The notes: generated from the letters alone by a model not told the origin. A DNA stretch of 64,000 bases from Marinobacter sp. SS13-12 (GCF_030227115.1 NZ_JASSUA010000001.1:1-64000); one strand, 5' to 3'. Shown: positions 9,307 to 19,846, counted from the first letter of the stretch. Translations and numbers: made by a program.

Positions 9307-10253
9307 GCTCCCACTCCTTTCGGCTCCGAGAAGCGCTTATCAATACACAGAACAATGATTAAAATCGAGCCCAGAATAATAAGCACATAGAACGACGGCA
9401 CCTGAAGCAGGTTCATTCCATTTCTGAGTATCGCGATGGCAAGAACGCCGCCAAGGGTTCCGATGATGCTACCAAAGCCACCCGTAAGACGCGTCCCTCC
9501 CAGGACGACCGCGGTGATCGTCCAAAGCTCATAATTGCGGCCAAGATTCGGCGTTGATGCGCCCATTTGAGTAGATAGCAGAATACCCGAGAGAGCAGCC
9601 AGGAAGCCTATTAGAATAAAATTCAGTAACATATGCGGCCCAACCCGAATGCCGGCCTCTTTGGCAGCAACCCGGTTACCGCCAACAGCAAAAACATTTC
9701 GTCCATGGATCGTATATTTCAATACCAGATGTGCAGTTATTGTTAAAAATATAAAAATGAGCGCCAGCACAGGTATGCCAAACAACGAGCTGGCACCAAA
9801 ATCCGAGTAGGCCAAATCGTACGCGTAGAAAGCCTGCTCTTCGGTATAAATGAATACCAGCCCTCTCACCCCTATCATTGCGCCAAGAGTAACAATAAAT
9901 GCGTCAACACCGGTTTTCCAGGCGATTATTCCATTCAGCGCGCCAACCAGAATACCGGAGAGCAGTCCTACCAATACCGCTCCCATAATTCCCAGTTGCG
10001 GCTGCAAACCTACGGCAAGACTTGCTGCAAGCGCGAGGGTCGCTCCAACCGATAAATCGATATTGCCGTTGATCATGACGAACGTCATCCCAAGAGCAAT
10101 CAAGCCGATTGTCGACGCCTGCAACAGAATATTACTGAAATTCCTGATGTCCAAAAAATAAGGTGATGAAAAACTGAAGAAGACAATACAGATAAAAACA
10201 AATATCCATATCGGCTGTCTTGTTATCAAGTTAATTATACGATTCATTGTCAT
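9303..10253 (-). CDS. ABC transporter permease, RbsC-like (second copy)
   Basis: Inner-membrane subunit of the ribose-type importer, with about eight to ten hydrophobic segments beginning PIWIFVFICIVFFSFSSPYF. The conserved loops MTFVMINGNIDLSVGATLAL and KEAGIRVGPHMLLNFI are typical of the BPD_transp_2 family. I place the start at the ATG whose codon ends at 10253, preceded by ACGGGG. The frame also has a GTG at 10301 that would overlap the other permease by 26 bases. Two different permease genes side by side imply a heterodimeric membrane channel, as in some CUT2 systems for polyols and branched sugars. Confidence 0.92.
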   Translation of the reverse strand: MTMNRIINLITRQPIWIFVFICIVFFSFSSPYFLDIRNFSNILLQASTIGLIALGMTFVMINGNIDLSVGATLALAASLAVGLQPQLGIMGAVLVGLLSGILVGALNGIIAWKTGVDAFIVTLGAMIGVRGLVFIYTEEQAFYAYDLAYSDFGASSLFGIPVLALIFIFLTITAHLVLKYTIHGRNVFAVGGNRVAAKEAGIRVGPHMLLNFILIGFLAALSGILLSTQMGASTPNLGRNYELWTITAVVLGGTRLTGGFGSIIGTLGGVLAIAILRNGMNLLQVPSFYVLIILGSILIIVLCIDKRFSEPKGVGA

Positions 10254-10275
10254 TATCCCCGTCATATTTCGGGTT

Positions 10276-11277
10276 TTAATAAGTGCTAAATAGCTTGCCA
10301 CGCTTGGCAGCTATGTCTAGCCAGACTGCTACAATAATAACCACCCAGGTAACGAGCCACTGGGTATAGTAGGGGAAGCCCAGCAGCAGCAGTCCATTCT
10401 GAATCATTGCCAGAATCAGTACCCCGATGACGGTTCTCGCAATACTTCCTGAGCCGCCCAGAAGGCTGGTCCCGCCGAGGATGACACCGGCAAGTACAAG
10501 TAACTCGTAGCCTTCACCGACATTATTCTGAGATCCCATCACACGGGAGCCCAGAATCAGGGCAGCACAAGCCGTGGTGAACGCTGATAGCAAATAGGTA
10601 CTGAATACAAGACGATTTCTGCGTAGGCCGGAAAATAATGAAGCGGTTGCGTTACCGCCAATAGCAAATATCTTGCGCCCAAAACCGGATTTCAGGAGCA
10701 CAATCTGTAAAACAATACCCAGTACTATAAATATTATTGCCGGAACCGGAATTCCAAAGAGCTCCTCTCTTCCAAAAAATGCAAACCAGGTGTTTGTCTG
10801 ATCGGATATATCAACATTTTTACCACCTGAATAAACGAGGGTAATGCCTTGTATAGCGGATAACATACCCAAGGTTACAATCAGTGAATTCAAACGTAGA
10901 TAACCGATTAAATATCCGTTAACGGAACCAATCAGCAACGTAAAGACAAACATCAGCAGGATTGCCATCCCAGGCCCCACCTTGTCATGAAGGTCAACCA
11001 CCAGAACAGTGGCAAAAGATAAAAGGGAACCTACAGACAGATCCAGATTTCCCCCGATGACAACAAAAGTCACACCAAGCGCAATGGTCCCGATGATGGA
11101 CGCCTGCATCACCACGGTCAGGAAATTATCAGTACTGAGAAATTTTTGAGTCGACAGCGAAAAAATAACGACGCATAGGACGAAGGCCACCGAAATACCA
11201 TGCTTTCCAAAAAACTGAAGCGCAGATATTTCGCCACCTTTAAATCCCGGTTTGAAAGAATCCAATAAAGCTTTCAT
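10276..11277 (-). CDS. ABC transporter permease, RbsC-like (first copy)
   Basis: Partner of the following permease, 333 residues with the same BPD_transp_2 architecture. Visible blocks are VTFVVIGGNLDLSVGSLLSF, a segment ending GYLRLNSLIVTLGMLSAIQG, and GLRRNRLVFSTYLLSAFTTA. It starts ATGAAAGCT at 11277 and follows the binding-protein gene after a 63-base gap that contains a stem-loop. It should form the import channel with the second permease and the RbsA-like ATPase. Confidence 0.93.
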   Translation of the reverse strand: MKALLDSFKPGFKGGEISALQFFGKHGISVAFVLCVVIFSLSTQKFLSTDNFLTVVMQASIIGTIALGVTFVVIGGNLDLSVGSLLSFATVLVVDLHDKVGPGMAILLMFVFTLLIGSVNGYLIGYLRLNSLIVTLGMLSAIQGITLVYSGGKNVDISDQTNTWFAFFGREELFGIPVPAIIFIVLGIVLQIVLLKSGFGRKIFAIGGNATASLFSGLRRNRLVFSTYLLSAFTTACAALILGSRVMGSQNNVGEGYELLVLAGVILGGTSLLGGSGSIARTVIGVLILAMIQNGLLLLGFPYYTQWLVTWVVIIVAVWLDIAAKRGKLFSTY

Positions 11278-11294
11278 TATTTGACCCCACTAAC

Positions 11295-11319
11295 AGGAGC
11301 CCTTGATGCAAGGGCTCCT
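11295..11319 (-). other. intercistronic stem-loop between binding-protein and permease genes
   Basis: Perfect 10-bp arms AGGAGCCCTT at 11295–11304 and AAGGGCTCCT at 11310–11319, loop of five. No long T run follows on the minus strand. Hairpins at this place commonly stabilise the binding-protein mRNA and lower permease expression. That role here is inferred. Confidence 0.6.
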
Positions 11320-11340
11320 TTTACTGTCAGATATCTCGAC

Positions 11341-12315
11341 TCAGAAAACAGGCTTTTCGAATTCGTCCATGTTTTCCTGGGTAATTTTTGGAGTCTCAAA
11401 ATAACTCATCTTTTCGACTTCTTTCCCTTGAGCTACGGCAATAGCGATGTTTAAAGCATTGCGCGCATCCTCTGCGGGTGACTGGTACACCGAGCCATGG
11501 TATTCACCCCGAGCCATGGCCTCATAACCAACCGCGAAGTTGGTGGCACCAATGAAGACGATCTCGTCGGCACGGTCTTCCGATTTCGCAGCATTCAGTG
11601 CACCGACCCCCATATTATCGTCGGCAGCGTAAACGCCATCGATTTTGTCATATCGGGTCAGGAAGTCCTCCATCGTGCGCTGGGCTTTCGCACGATTCCA
11701 GTCGCCTGGCTGTGAATCGAGAATTCTCACATCTGGGCATACTTCGGGAAGACGGTCCTCAAAGCCTTTTTGCCGCTCAATGGCAGTGGTATACCCGGGT
11801 TGCCCGGTAATCTGAACAATATCGCCCTGGCCACCAAGCTGGTCGCACATCATTTCTGCGGCATAAGCGCCCTGCTGGATATTGTTAGGTCCGGAAAAAG
11901 CAGCAATCAGCGGCTGACCTGCCTCAGCAATATTCGAATTGGTTACCACTACAGGAATGCCTGCATTCTTGGCACCGTTAATTGCAGGAACTACAGCCTG
12001 GCCATCTGTCGGCCAGATGATGATCACATCAACCTGCTGCTGGATCAGATTCCTTACCTGTGAAATCTGGCGGGCAACATCACCGCCAGCATCAAGAACG
12101 ACGACTTCCACGTTATCTGCCTCATCAGCGGCCTCTTCGAAGGCCTGCTCATAGGTAGTCTGGTAGCTGTCTACGCCTACATTGTTCTGGGTAATCCCAA
12201 TCCTGAAAGTTTCTGCCTGCGCCATCCCTGACAATCCCAGACTGAGCGATCCGGCGAGTAGAGAAATTTTGCCGAGCTCCCGGATAGTGCGAACTGAACT
12301 GATCTGAACTTTCAT
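11341..12315 (-). CDS. sugar/polyol ABC transporter periplasmic substrate-binding protein (RbsB-like)
   Basis: Captures the substrate in the periplasm for the adjacent importer. The product has a Sec signal peptide ending SGMAQA and a Peripla_BP_4 fold: FRIGITQNNVGVDSYQTTYE, VVVLDAGGDVARQISQVRNL, VDVIIIWPTDGQAVVPAING, and DGVYAADDNMGVGALNAA. I choose the ATG at 12313–12315 because it precedes the signal peptide and follows a GGAGTC ribosome site. A longer frame to 12405 would put the LacI operator inside the gene. Its 324 residues are normal for the family. Ligand unknown. Confidence 0.93.
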   Translation of the reverse strand: MKVQISSVRTIRELGKISLLAGSLSLGLSGMAQAETFRIGITQNNVGVDSYQTTYEQAFEEAADEADNVEVVVLDAGGDVARQISQVRNLIQQQVDVIIIWPTDGQAVVPAINGAKNAGIPVVVTNSNIAEAGQPLIAAFSGPNNIQQGAYAAEMMCDQLGGQGDIVQITGQPGYTTAIERQKGFEDRLPEVCPDVRILDSQPGDWNRAKAQRTMEDFLTRYDKIDGVYAADDNMGVGALNAAKSEDRADEIVFIGATNFAVGYEAMARGEYHGSVYQSPAEDARNALNIAIAVAQGKEVEKMSYFETPKITQENMDEFEKPVF

Positions 12316-12400
12316 TGTTTTGACTCCGTTGCTTGTTTTTTTACGGACATGAGAGTTAATGGAAACCTCATTGTTAATCGTTGCAGAGTGCACGCAATAA

Positions 12401-12414
12401 TGCAATCGTTTGCA
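12401..12414. promoter_or_regulatory. LacI-family operator O2 (TGCAATCGTTTGCA)
   Basis: Palindrome with one central mismatch, 86 bases before the binding-protein start and 31 bases beyond the groEL stop codon. It gives the transporter genes their own control point inside the leftward gene string. Confidence 0.85.
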
Positions 12415-12444
12415 CTCAATTTTTACAAATTTTTGGGTTGACCA

Positions 12445-14082
<1,638 letters not shown>

Positions 14083-14361
14083 TTACTGGTTGCTGGCCCA
14101 GGCGAGCACATCGTCGGTGTGAATAATCACTTTGCTATCACCACAGTCCGCCACTACGTCTCCCTGCCCGGCAACAAAGAAAACAGTGTCGCCCTGCTGA
14201 AGACCTTCCAGGCGGGTTCTGGCGCCATAGCCAATCTCAACAACACGTCCTTTTGGCGACTCTCCGGAGCTTCTGTTCGACATAACAATGCCCTGGGCGG
14301 ATTCATGCCGTTGCTCTATCAATTCCAAAACAACACGGTCTGGAGCGGGGTGCAGCGTCAT
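14083..14361 (-). CDS. groS: co-chaperonin GroES paralogue
   Basis: The 92-residue lid of the chaperonin. It shows LHPAPDRVVLELIEQ, the mobile loop GIVMSNRSSGESPKG that docks on GroEL, and GDTVFFVAGQGDVV. The start ATG at 14359–14361 follows GGAG. A longer frame to 14415 has no ribosome site. It is the first gene of the leftward groES–groEL unit, with a LacI operator 81 bases upstream that it shares with the divergent dehydrogenase gene. Pairing with its own GroEL suggests a co-evolved set. Confidence 0.93.
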   Translation of the reverse strand: MTLHPAPDRVVLELIEQRHESAQGIVMSNRSSGESPKGRVVEIGYGARTRLEGLQQGDTVFFVAGQGDVVADCGDSKVIIHTDDVLAWASNQ

Positions 14362-14441
14362 AATAAATTTCTCCGATTGGTAAATTCTTTGTTGTTGCTT
14401 ATATTTATTGCACACAAAGCAGATTGTTCAAATCAATGTAG

Positions 14442-14479
14442 CGCAATCGTTTGCATTTGTAAAACCGCTTCGCTAGACT
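14442..14479 (+). promoter_or_regulatory. LacI-family operator O3 with overlapping promoter for the SDR gene
   Basis: Operator CGCAATCGTTTGCA at 14442–14455. Its right half supplies a −35-like TTGCAT (14451–14456), followed after 17 bases by TAGACT (14474–14479). Binding would block this promoter directly. The site lies between divergent groES and SDR, so it may act on both. Confidence 0.75.
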
Positions 14480-14526
14480 TGCTTTACTACTCGAAACCCA
14501 AACAAAGACAAAAGCTGGGAGAAGAT

Positions 14527-15330
14527 ATGGATAAGACACGTTTGCAAGGCAAGAACTGCCTGATCACCGGGGCTGCCAGAGGCATTGGTGCGGCTGTAGC
14601 GGAGCACTACGCGGCGCAAGGCGCAAAGGTCTGTGTAGCGGATATCAATCTTGAAGGGTGCCAGGAGGTTGTTTCCCGCATCAAGGAAAATGGCGGAGAA
14701 GCGATAGCGGTTTCTCTGGACGTTACCAGCCGGGAACAGATGAAGGCAGCAGTCCAGGCTACTGTCGACGCCTTTGGCAGCCTGAACGTTATGCTGAATA
14801 ACGCGGGTATCAACAAACCCCTTATGTTTCTTGATATCACCGAGGAAAACTGGCGCCAGATCATGGATGTGAACGGCTGGGGTTGCCTGGTCGGAATGCA
14901 GGAGGCGGCGAAGCAGATGATTGCCCAGGGCAAGGAAAACGGCCCTTACAAAATTATCAATGTCGGCTCGATTCTCAGCCGACAGGCATTCGACGATGTT
15001 ATCCCCTACTCATGCAGCAAACACGCAGTCCAGGCAATGATCAACGGTGGCGCCAAAGCACTGGTTGATCACAACATTACGGTCAACGGCTACGGCCCGG
15101 GTGTCGTCAGAACGGAATTATGGGAACAACTGGACAAGGATCTTGTTGCCATCGGTAAGTTTGAAAAGCAGGGACAATCGATGGATGAACTGGCCGAAAA
15201 AATGATCCTTATGAAGCGGTACTCCTACCCAGAGGATATCGTGGGAACAGCCTCTTTCCTCGCCAGCAGCGAATCCGACTATATGACGGGTCAGTTGCTG
15301 ATGATCGATGGCGGCATCGTACTGCAGTAA
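14527..15330 (+). CDS. short-chain dehydrogenase, acetoin/2,3-butanediol or polyol type
   Basis: NAD(P)-dependent alcohol dehydrogenase or ketone reductase of 267 residues. It has the Rossmann motif TGAARGIGAAVAEHYA, Asp for NAD preference in VCVADINLEG, NNAGINKPL, catalytic Ser in NVGSILSRQ and Tyr/Lys in PYSCSKHAVQAM. The C-terminal blocks GPGVVRTELWEQLDKDL and SESDYMTGQLLMIDGG are those of meso-2,3-butanediol dehydrogenase/acetoin reductase and sorbitol-type SDRs. The start ATG at 14527 follows GGGAG; the frame extends further upstream but without support. It lies downstream of a LacI operator, so oxidation of an imported polyol or hydroxyketone is plausible. Confidence 0.88.
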   Translation: MDKTRLQGKNCLITGAARGIGAAVAEHYAAQGAKVCVADINLEGCQEVVSRIKENGGEAIAVSLDVTSREQMKAAVQATVDAFGSLNVMLNNAGINKPLMFLDITEENWRQIMDVNGWGCLVGMQEAAKQMIAQGKENGPYKIINVGSILSRQAFDDVIPYSCSKHAVQAMINGGAKALVDHNITVNGYGPGVVRTELWEQLDKDLVAIGKFEKQGQSMDELAEKMILMKRYSYPEDIVGTASFLASSESDYMTGQLLMIDGGIVLQ

Positions 15331-15403
15331 GGAACCCGAACTCCACGGATCTTTGCGGAGTCGATCTTCGTCGATGATGCCCTGACGCTAAACCGGCATC
15401 CCA

Positions 15404-15430
15404 TTGTTGTTGTGTTGTGTTGTGTTGTTT
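15404..15430. repeat. TTGTG tandem microsatellite
   Basis: Three tandem TTGTG units flanked by TTG repeats in the gap between the SDR and porin genes. It lies outside any gene and upstream of the terminator at 15463. Confidence 0.7.
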
Positions 15431-15462
15431 CTACCCTCCCCCTTGTCAGTCAAAGGGAGCTT

Positions 15463-15489
15463 GCGCCAGCACCTGCTGGCGCTTTTTTT
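15463..15489 (+). terminator. rho-independent terminator after the SDR gene
   Basis: Arms GCGCCAGCA at 15463–15471 and TGCTGGCGC at 15474–15482 with a two-base loop, followed by seven T. It ends the SDR transcript before the porin promoter. Confidence 0.9.
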
Positions 15490-15594
15490 AACCTACTCCT
15501 CCCTGCCCGGCTGTAACCATTGCAGGCGAAGTCCAGTGCATCAGGGCCATTAGTGTTTCACCAATAATCCAAGGTGGAAACTGTTTATTTTTGG

Positions 15595-15632
15595 TGCAAA
15601 CGTTTGCATTATTGATGAGCTTTTGCTAAAAA
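15595..15632 (+). promoter_or_regulatory. LacI-family operator O4 (perfect palindrome) with porin promoter
   Basis: TGCAAACGTTTGCA at 15595–15608 is fully symmetric. As at 14442, its right half gives TTGCAT (15604–15609) as −35. After 17 bases a −10-like TAAAAA follows (15627–15632). The start of the porin gene is 53 bases further on. Confidence 0.8.
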
Positions 15633-15684
15633 TTGAATGTGCAGTTGCACATCCTACGTAAACAAAAACAATGCGGAGAGAACC

Positions 15685-16896
15685 ATGACTAGTGTGATGC
15701 CGAAGGTTGGGCTTAATTTTCAGAACTTATCTGCTGTCGCTGGCGCGATTGCAATGCTTTGCAGTTCACCGGTAATGGCGCAAGACTCGGCCGGTTACCG
15801 GATGGACGATATTGAAAACCGGATCGCGGATCTGGAGAACACCATACCTCTCAGAGTCGGCGTCGGAGTCGAGACACTTTATATCCTTGCGGACCATTCC
15901 GAAGCCAGTCGCGAAAAGAGCGGTGATTATTTTCTCGACAAGTTCGAATTGATCATAAGCGGAGATTTCGACGGCGGACTCTATTACCGTTCCAGATGGG
16001 ATTATCAGGTAACCCAGCAGGCCTTTTTCCCTGCCTGGACCTACGCCGGGCTGAAACACAACGACAACTGGTCGACAGAAGCCGGCGTCATTATTCAACC
16101 CCTTGGAGCGGGCGTGGACGGCTCCTACTATGACAACAGCTTTTTGAGTGACGTGCCTCTGTGGATCGGCCTGGCAAACAACTCCGAGCCGGGCATCAAA
16201 ACCAAGTTCAGCCAGGGCAACGCCGACTGGGTGTTCGCCTTCACCAAAAACGCCGAGTTGACCAGCAAACCCACGGCCCGTTTTCGCCCTGATCTGATCG
16301 CCCAGAACGGCCTTTCCGAGGTGGAATTAAACAATACCTTTCACGGTGGCGGTGCTTACACCATTGACCTGGACGGGGCGAGTCTGCAACTGGGTTCCAA
16401 CGGTCAATATGGCGACCTGTTCAACACGGTGACAACTGACAGCGGGGGTGAGCACTGGGCAGCGACTGCTTTTGCCAACTACAACGCCGGTGGCTTTGCA
16501 TTGACTCTCCAGGGCATGGTGTACGACTACAACCTGGACAGAGCACCTGTCGGTGGCCCAGCTACCACGGACACCGTTTATCTGTCACAAGGTAAACCGA
16601 TTCCGGCCAGCGGCAATGTCTACTCAACCCGGATTTCCTACACAATGCCAGCGTCCGTTGGCGTCTTTGACACCGTCAAGTTTTATCACGATTACGATTT
16701 TCTCGACAGTAACAGCAACGACGGCATTTCCTCTGACGACACACAGTTCAGCATTGCCGGCGTCCACCTCTCAAGAGGTGCCTTTAACACCTGGGTCAGT
16801 GTGTATACGTCCAAGAACGCCGACTTTGCAAACGGCGGGCCTGATGACGACACCTGGAACACTCAGTTCACCGTCGTAGGCGCTTTGTACTTCTGA
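15685..16896 (+). CDS. outer-membrane porin with N-terminal coiled coil
   Basis: A 403-residue exported protein. The signal peptide (AGAIAMLCSSPVMA, then QDS) is followed by a short heptad-like segment DDIENRIADLENTI and then alternating polar and aromatic residues typical of a β-barrel, ending in Phe (VVGALYF), the outer-membrane insertion signal. The coiled coil before the barrel resembles OprP/OprO-like and carbohydrate-selective porins. The start ATG at 15685 follows CGGAGAG. A frame from 15637 has no ribosome site. It sits behind the most perfect LacI operator and before the TRAP genes, so it should pass the island's substrate across the outer membrane. Confidence 0.8.
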   Translation: MTSVMPKVGLNFQNLSAVAGAIAMLCSSPVMAQDSAGYRMDDIENRIADLENTIPLRVGVGVETLYILADHSEASREKSGDYFLDKFELIISGDFDGGLYYRSRWDYQVTQQAFFPAWTYAGLKHNDNWSTEAGVIIQPLGAGVDGSYYDNSFLSDVPLWIGLANNSEPGIKTKFSQGNADWVFAFTKNAELTSKPTARFRPDLIAQNGLSEVELNNTFHGGGAYTIDLDGASLQLGSNGQYGDLFNTVTTDSGGEHWAATAFANYNAGGFALTLQGMVYDYNLDRAPVGGPATTDTVYLSQGKPIPASGNVYSTRISYTMPASVGVFDTVKFYHDYDFLDSNSNDGISSDDTQFSIAGVHLSRGAFNTWVSVYTSKNADFANGGPDDDTWNTQFTVVGALYF

Positions 16897-16996
16897 TAAC
16901 GAGGGGGAAAAGCTTCTGGCAACGGATTGCCAATCAAACGTTAAAACACCTGAGTCTGATCTCGTTTTTGGATTTATTGGATTCCCGGGAGGAAAA

Positions 16997-17977
16997 ATGA
17001 AAAATATATCAGGTATACCGTCGGTTATTGCAGCCGGCATTTTTGCGATGGCTGGCTCTGGAAACGCAGTGGCGCAGACTGAGTTGAGATGGGGCCATGT
17101 CTACGAGTCACAGTCACCTTACCATGAGTGGGCGGAATGGGCGGCCGAGGCTTTCGAAGATCGTACCGATGGCAGGTATGCGATTGAGGTTTTTCCGGCA
17201 TCCTCCCTGGGCAAACAGACCGACCTGGCGGAAGGGCTGGAACTCGGTACCGTCGACATAATCTATGACGGTCAGTTCTTTGCAGGCCGTCGCTATGGGC
17301 CGATGGCAATCGGTAGCGCCCCCTTCATGTTCCGTGACTTTGCCCACTGGGAGGCCTATCGCGATTCAGATCTTTTCCTCGATCTTTCCGCCGGATATGC
17401 CGAAGCCACCGGCGACGACATCGCCGGACTGGTCTATTACGGCCAGCGTCATGTGACATCGAACAATGAAATCCAAACGCCTGCCGATATGGAAGGCATG
17501 AAAATCCGTGTGCCCAACGCCTCGCTCTACAAGATGTTCCCAGAGGCCGTTGGCGCCAACGCCACTCCAATGGCATTTTCCGAGGTTTACCTGGCACTGC
17601 AACAGGGCGTTGTGGATGCCCAGGAGAATCCGCTCCCCACGATCCAGTTCAAGAAATTCTACGAGGTACAGGACTACATCACCCTGACGGGCCACATCAC
17701 CGATGCACTCCTCACGATCGTTGCCGGCCGCATTTCAGACAGCATGCCGGACGAGGACTATGCAACGCTGATGGCGGTGCTGAAAGAATCCGCCGAAGGT
17801 GCCTCGTCTGATATCCGCAGCTCCGAACTCGAGTTGGTGGATTGGTTCCGTGAGCAGGGGGCGACCGTCACCGAAGTGGATCGAGCGCCCTTCCGCGCTG
17901 CGGTCGCTGACGACTTGAATGGTCCAGAGGTGAGCTGGGACCGCGAGACCTTCGACAGGCTGCAAGCCCTGAAATGA
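16997..17977 (+). CDS. dctP: TRAP transporter substrate-binding protein DctP
   Basis: Periplasmic receptor of a tripartite ATP-independent transporter, 326 residues. It has a signal peptide ending GNAVAQ and family blocks TELRWGHVYESQSPYHEWAE, IEVFPASSLGKQTDLAEGLE, GLVYYGQRHVTSNNEIQTPA, and GMKIRVPNASLYKMFPEAVG with the conserved Arg that usually binds a substrate carboxylate. VDAQENPLPT is also typical. This implies an organic-acid ligand, unlike the ribose-type importer of the same island. The start ATG follows GGAGG. dctQ and dctM follow, then the 2-oxoacid dehydrogenase genes, all on the same strand, so a transported acid may be the feed for that complex. Confidence 0.95.
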   Translation: MKNISGIPSVIAAGIFAMAGSGNAVAQTELRWGHVYESQSPYHEWAEWAAEAFEDRTDGRYAIEVFPASSLGKQTDLAEGLELGTVDIIYDGQFFAGRRYGPMAIGSAPFMFRDFAHWEAYRDSDLFLDLSAGYAEATGDDIAGLVYYGQRHVTSNNEIQTPADMEGMKIRVPNASLYKMFPEAVGANATPMAFSEVYLALQQGVVDAQENPLPTIQFKKFYEVQDYITLTGHITDALLTIVAGRISDSMPDEDYATLMAVLKESAEGASSDIRSSELELVDWFREQGATVTEVDRAPFRAAVADDLNGPEVSWDRETFDRLQALK

Positions 17978-18030
17978 CCAAGCACAGCCGCCTGAGTCCT
18001 GGCAGAACATAAGCCTAAAAGGGTCCCAAC

Positions 18031-18561
18031 ATGCCAAATCCAGCTCCCGCGCCTGACAAACGCGAACAAAACTCACGCTTTCCGGCGCTCGATGAAGGGC
18101 TGGTGATAGCTCTGTTCTGGGTTCTGGCGCTTGTGGTCTTCGTTCAGTTTTTTACACGCTATGTGCTTAATGACTCGGTCGGCTGGACTGAAGAGCTCGC
18201 CCGCTATCTTTTGGTCATTGTTACCTTTGCGGGCGCTTGCATCGCAGTTCGGCGTAACAGCCACATTTCGGTCGAGTTCTTCTATCGCTATCTGCCAGCC
18301 AGCGCAGCTCGCGGTTTGTCCTCCGTGGTAGATCTCCTGAGAGTCGGGCTGCTTGCCGTGCTGACCGGACTTAGCGTTGAGCTTGCGGGCAATACCCGGC
18401 AGATGATGACTTCGATTGAGCTGCCAAAGTCGGTGCTCTACGGCTTTGTTGCCGGCTGCTTTGCGCTAATGACAGTCTATTCGGCCATCGTTGCCTGGCG
18501 GCACCTGGTCAGTCGGAAAGCGGATGTGGCACCCGATGTGCCCACCGGACTGTGGGAGTGA
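18031..18561 (+). CDS. dctQ: TRAP transporter small permease DctQ
   Basis: Membrane subunit of 176 residues with four predicted helices (GLVIALFWVLALVVFVQFFT, LLVIVTFAGACIAVRR, LLRVGLLAVLTGLSVELA, VLYGFVAGCFALMTVYSAIV). The motif WTEELARYLLVIVTFAGA is characteristic of DctQ. It bridges the receptor and DctM. The ribosome site is AAAGGG. The stop lies ten bases before the dctM start. Confidence 0.93.
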   Translation: MPNPAPAPDKREQNSRFPALDEGLVIALFWVLALVVFVQFFTRYVLNDSVGWTEELARYLLVIVTFAGACIAVRRNSHISVEFFYRYLPASAARGLSSVVDLLRVGLLAVLTGLSVELAGNTRQMMTSIELPKSVLYGFVAGCFALMTVYSAIVAWRHLVSRKADVAPDVPTGLWE

Positions 18562-18571
18562 GGGGCCCGTT

Positions 18572-19846
18572 ATGCTGATCCTCTTTGGAACACTTGCACT
18601 GCTTCTTGTCATCGGGCTGCCGGTGGCGTTGGCACTTGCCGGAGCTTCACTGGCATTCCTGCTGATTGAAAGTCCGCTGCCGGCGGTAGTGGTTGTGCAT
18701 CGCATGGTCAATGGCGTTGACAGTTTTCCGCTACTGGCAGTTCCTTTCTTCATCCTTGCGGGCAGCCTGATGAACCATAGCGGTATTACCGATCGCATCT
18801 TCGCTTTTGCCAAAGCCCTGGTCGGCTGGATGCGTGGCGGCCTGGGGCACGTGAATATTGGCGCCTCGGTATTGTTTGCAGGCATGTCAGGCGCGGCAGT
18901 CGCCGATGCTGGCGGACTGGGAACAGTCGAGATAAAAGCCATGCGGGAAGGCGGCTATGACGGTGATTTTGCCGTTGGGGTAACGGCTGCCTCATCAACC
19001 ATCGGGCCACTGATTCCACCTTCCCTGCCCCTGGTTGTCTACGGAGTGATCTCTTCGACCTCCATAGGTCAGCTTTTTGCCGCTGGCCTGGTACCGGGGC
19101 TGCTGATGGCAGTAGCACTGATGGTTATGGTGGCCTGGTATGCGAAGGTTCGCGGCTATGGCCGTGATACGGGTTTCGCCTGGTTCGTCCTTTGGCAAAC
19201 GTTCAGGCGTGCGTTTCTGTCACTGCTGACACCGGTCATTATTGTGGGCGGGATCCTGGCAGGCCTGTTTACGCCGACCGAGGCTGCCATTGCGGCTTGC
19301 GCCTATGCCCTGCTTCTGGGTGGAATCGTCTACAGAGCGCTGGATCTGCGCAAGTTAAAGGCGATCTCACTGGACACGATCGAAACGACAGCAATCGTTC
19401 TTATGATCGTTGCGGCCGCCTCGATCTTTTCGTGGATCCTCACCTCCAACCAGGTCACCCAGGTAGTGGCGGATGCCATTCTCGGCCACACACAGAACAT
19501 TGTTCTTGTGCTTTTGCTCATCAATCTCGTGCTCCTGGTTGTCGGCCTCTTCATGGAGCCGGTGGCAGCCATCACCATCCTGACGCCCGTGCTGTTGCCG
19601 GTGGTGGTTGCACTGGGAATGGATCCTGTGCACTTCGGCATCATGATGATCCTGAACCTGATGCTGGGCCTTCTCACCCCCCCTGTAGGCATGGTGCTCT
19701 ATGTGCTCGCGCGGGTGGCCGATATCAGATTTGAGAGCGCTGTACGTGCAACTGCACCGTTCCTCATCCCCCTGGTTATCGTGCTCCTCCTTATCACCTA
19801 CGTTCCGGCCATATCACTGTGGTTGCCGGAACTCCTCTATCGCTAA
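18572..19846 (+). CDS. dctM: TRAP transporter large permease DctM
   Basis: The sodium-driven translocation subunit, 424 residues and about twelve helices. Typical segments are GLPVALALAGASLAFLLI, PLLAVPFFILAGSLMNHSGI, MSGAAVADAGGLGTVEIKAM, and GFT-like AGLFTPTEAAIAACAYALLL near the second half. The start ATG at 18572 follows GAGGGGC; a longer frame overlapping dctQ is not credible. It completes the DctPQM set. Confidence 0.95.
   Translation: MLILFGTLALLLVIGLPVALALAGASLAFLLIESPLPAVVVVHRMVNGVDSFPLLAVPFFILAGSLMNHSGITDRIFAFAKALVGWMRGGLGHVNIGASVLFAGMSGAAVADAGGLGTVEIKAMREGGYDGDFAVGVTAASSTIGPLIPPSLPLVVYGVISSTSIGQLFAAGLVPGLLMAVALMVMVAWYAKVRGYGRDTGFAWFVLWQTFRRAFLSLLTPVIIVGGILAGLFTPTEAAIAACAYALLLGGIVYRALDLRKLKAISLDTIETTAIVLMIVAAASIFSWILTSNQVTQVVADAILGHTQNIVLVLLLINLVLLVVGLFMEPVAAITILTPVLLPVVVALGMDPVHFGIMMILNLMLGLLTPPVGMVLYVLARVADIRFESAVRATAPFLIPLVIVLLLITYVPAISLWLPELLYR

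Noticed and set aside
14119-14526. N-terminal extension of the SDR gene
   Set aside because: It would cover the LacI operator, the promoter and groES on the other strand. The Rossmann motif begins right after ATG 14527, which has a ribosome site.
16931-16945. CAAACGTT as a fifth LacI operator before dctP
   Set aside because: Only the inner eight bases match and the outer arms are not symmetric, unlike the other four sites.
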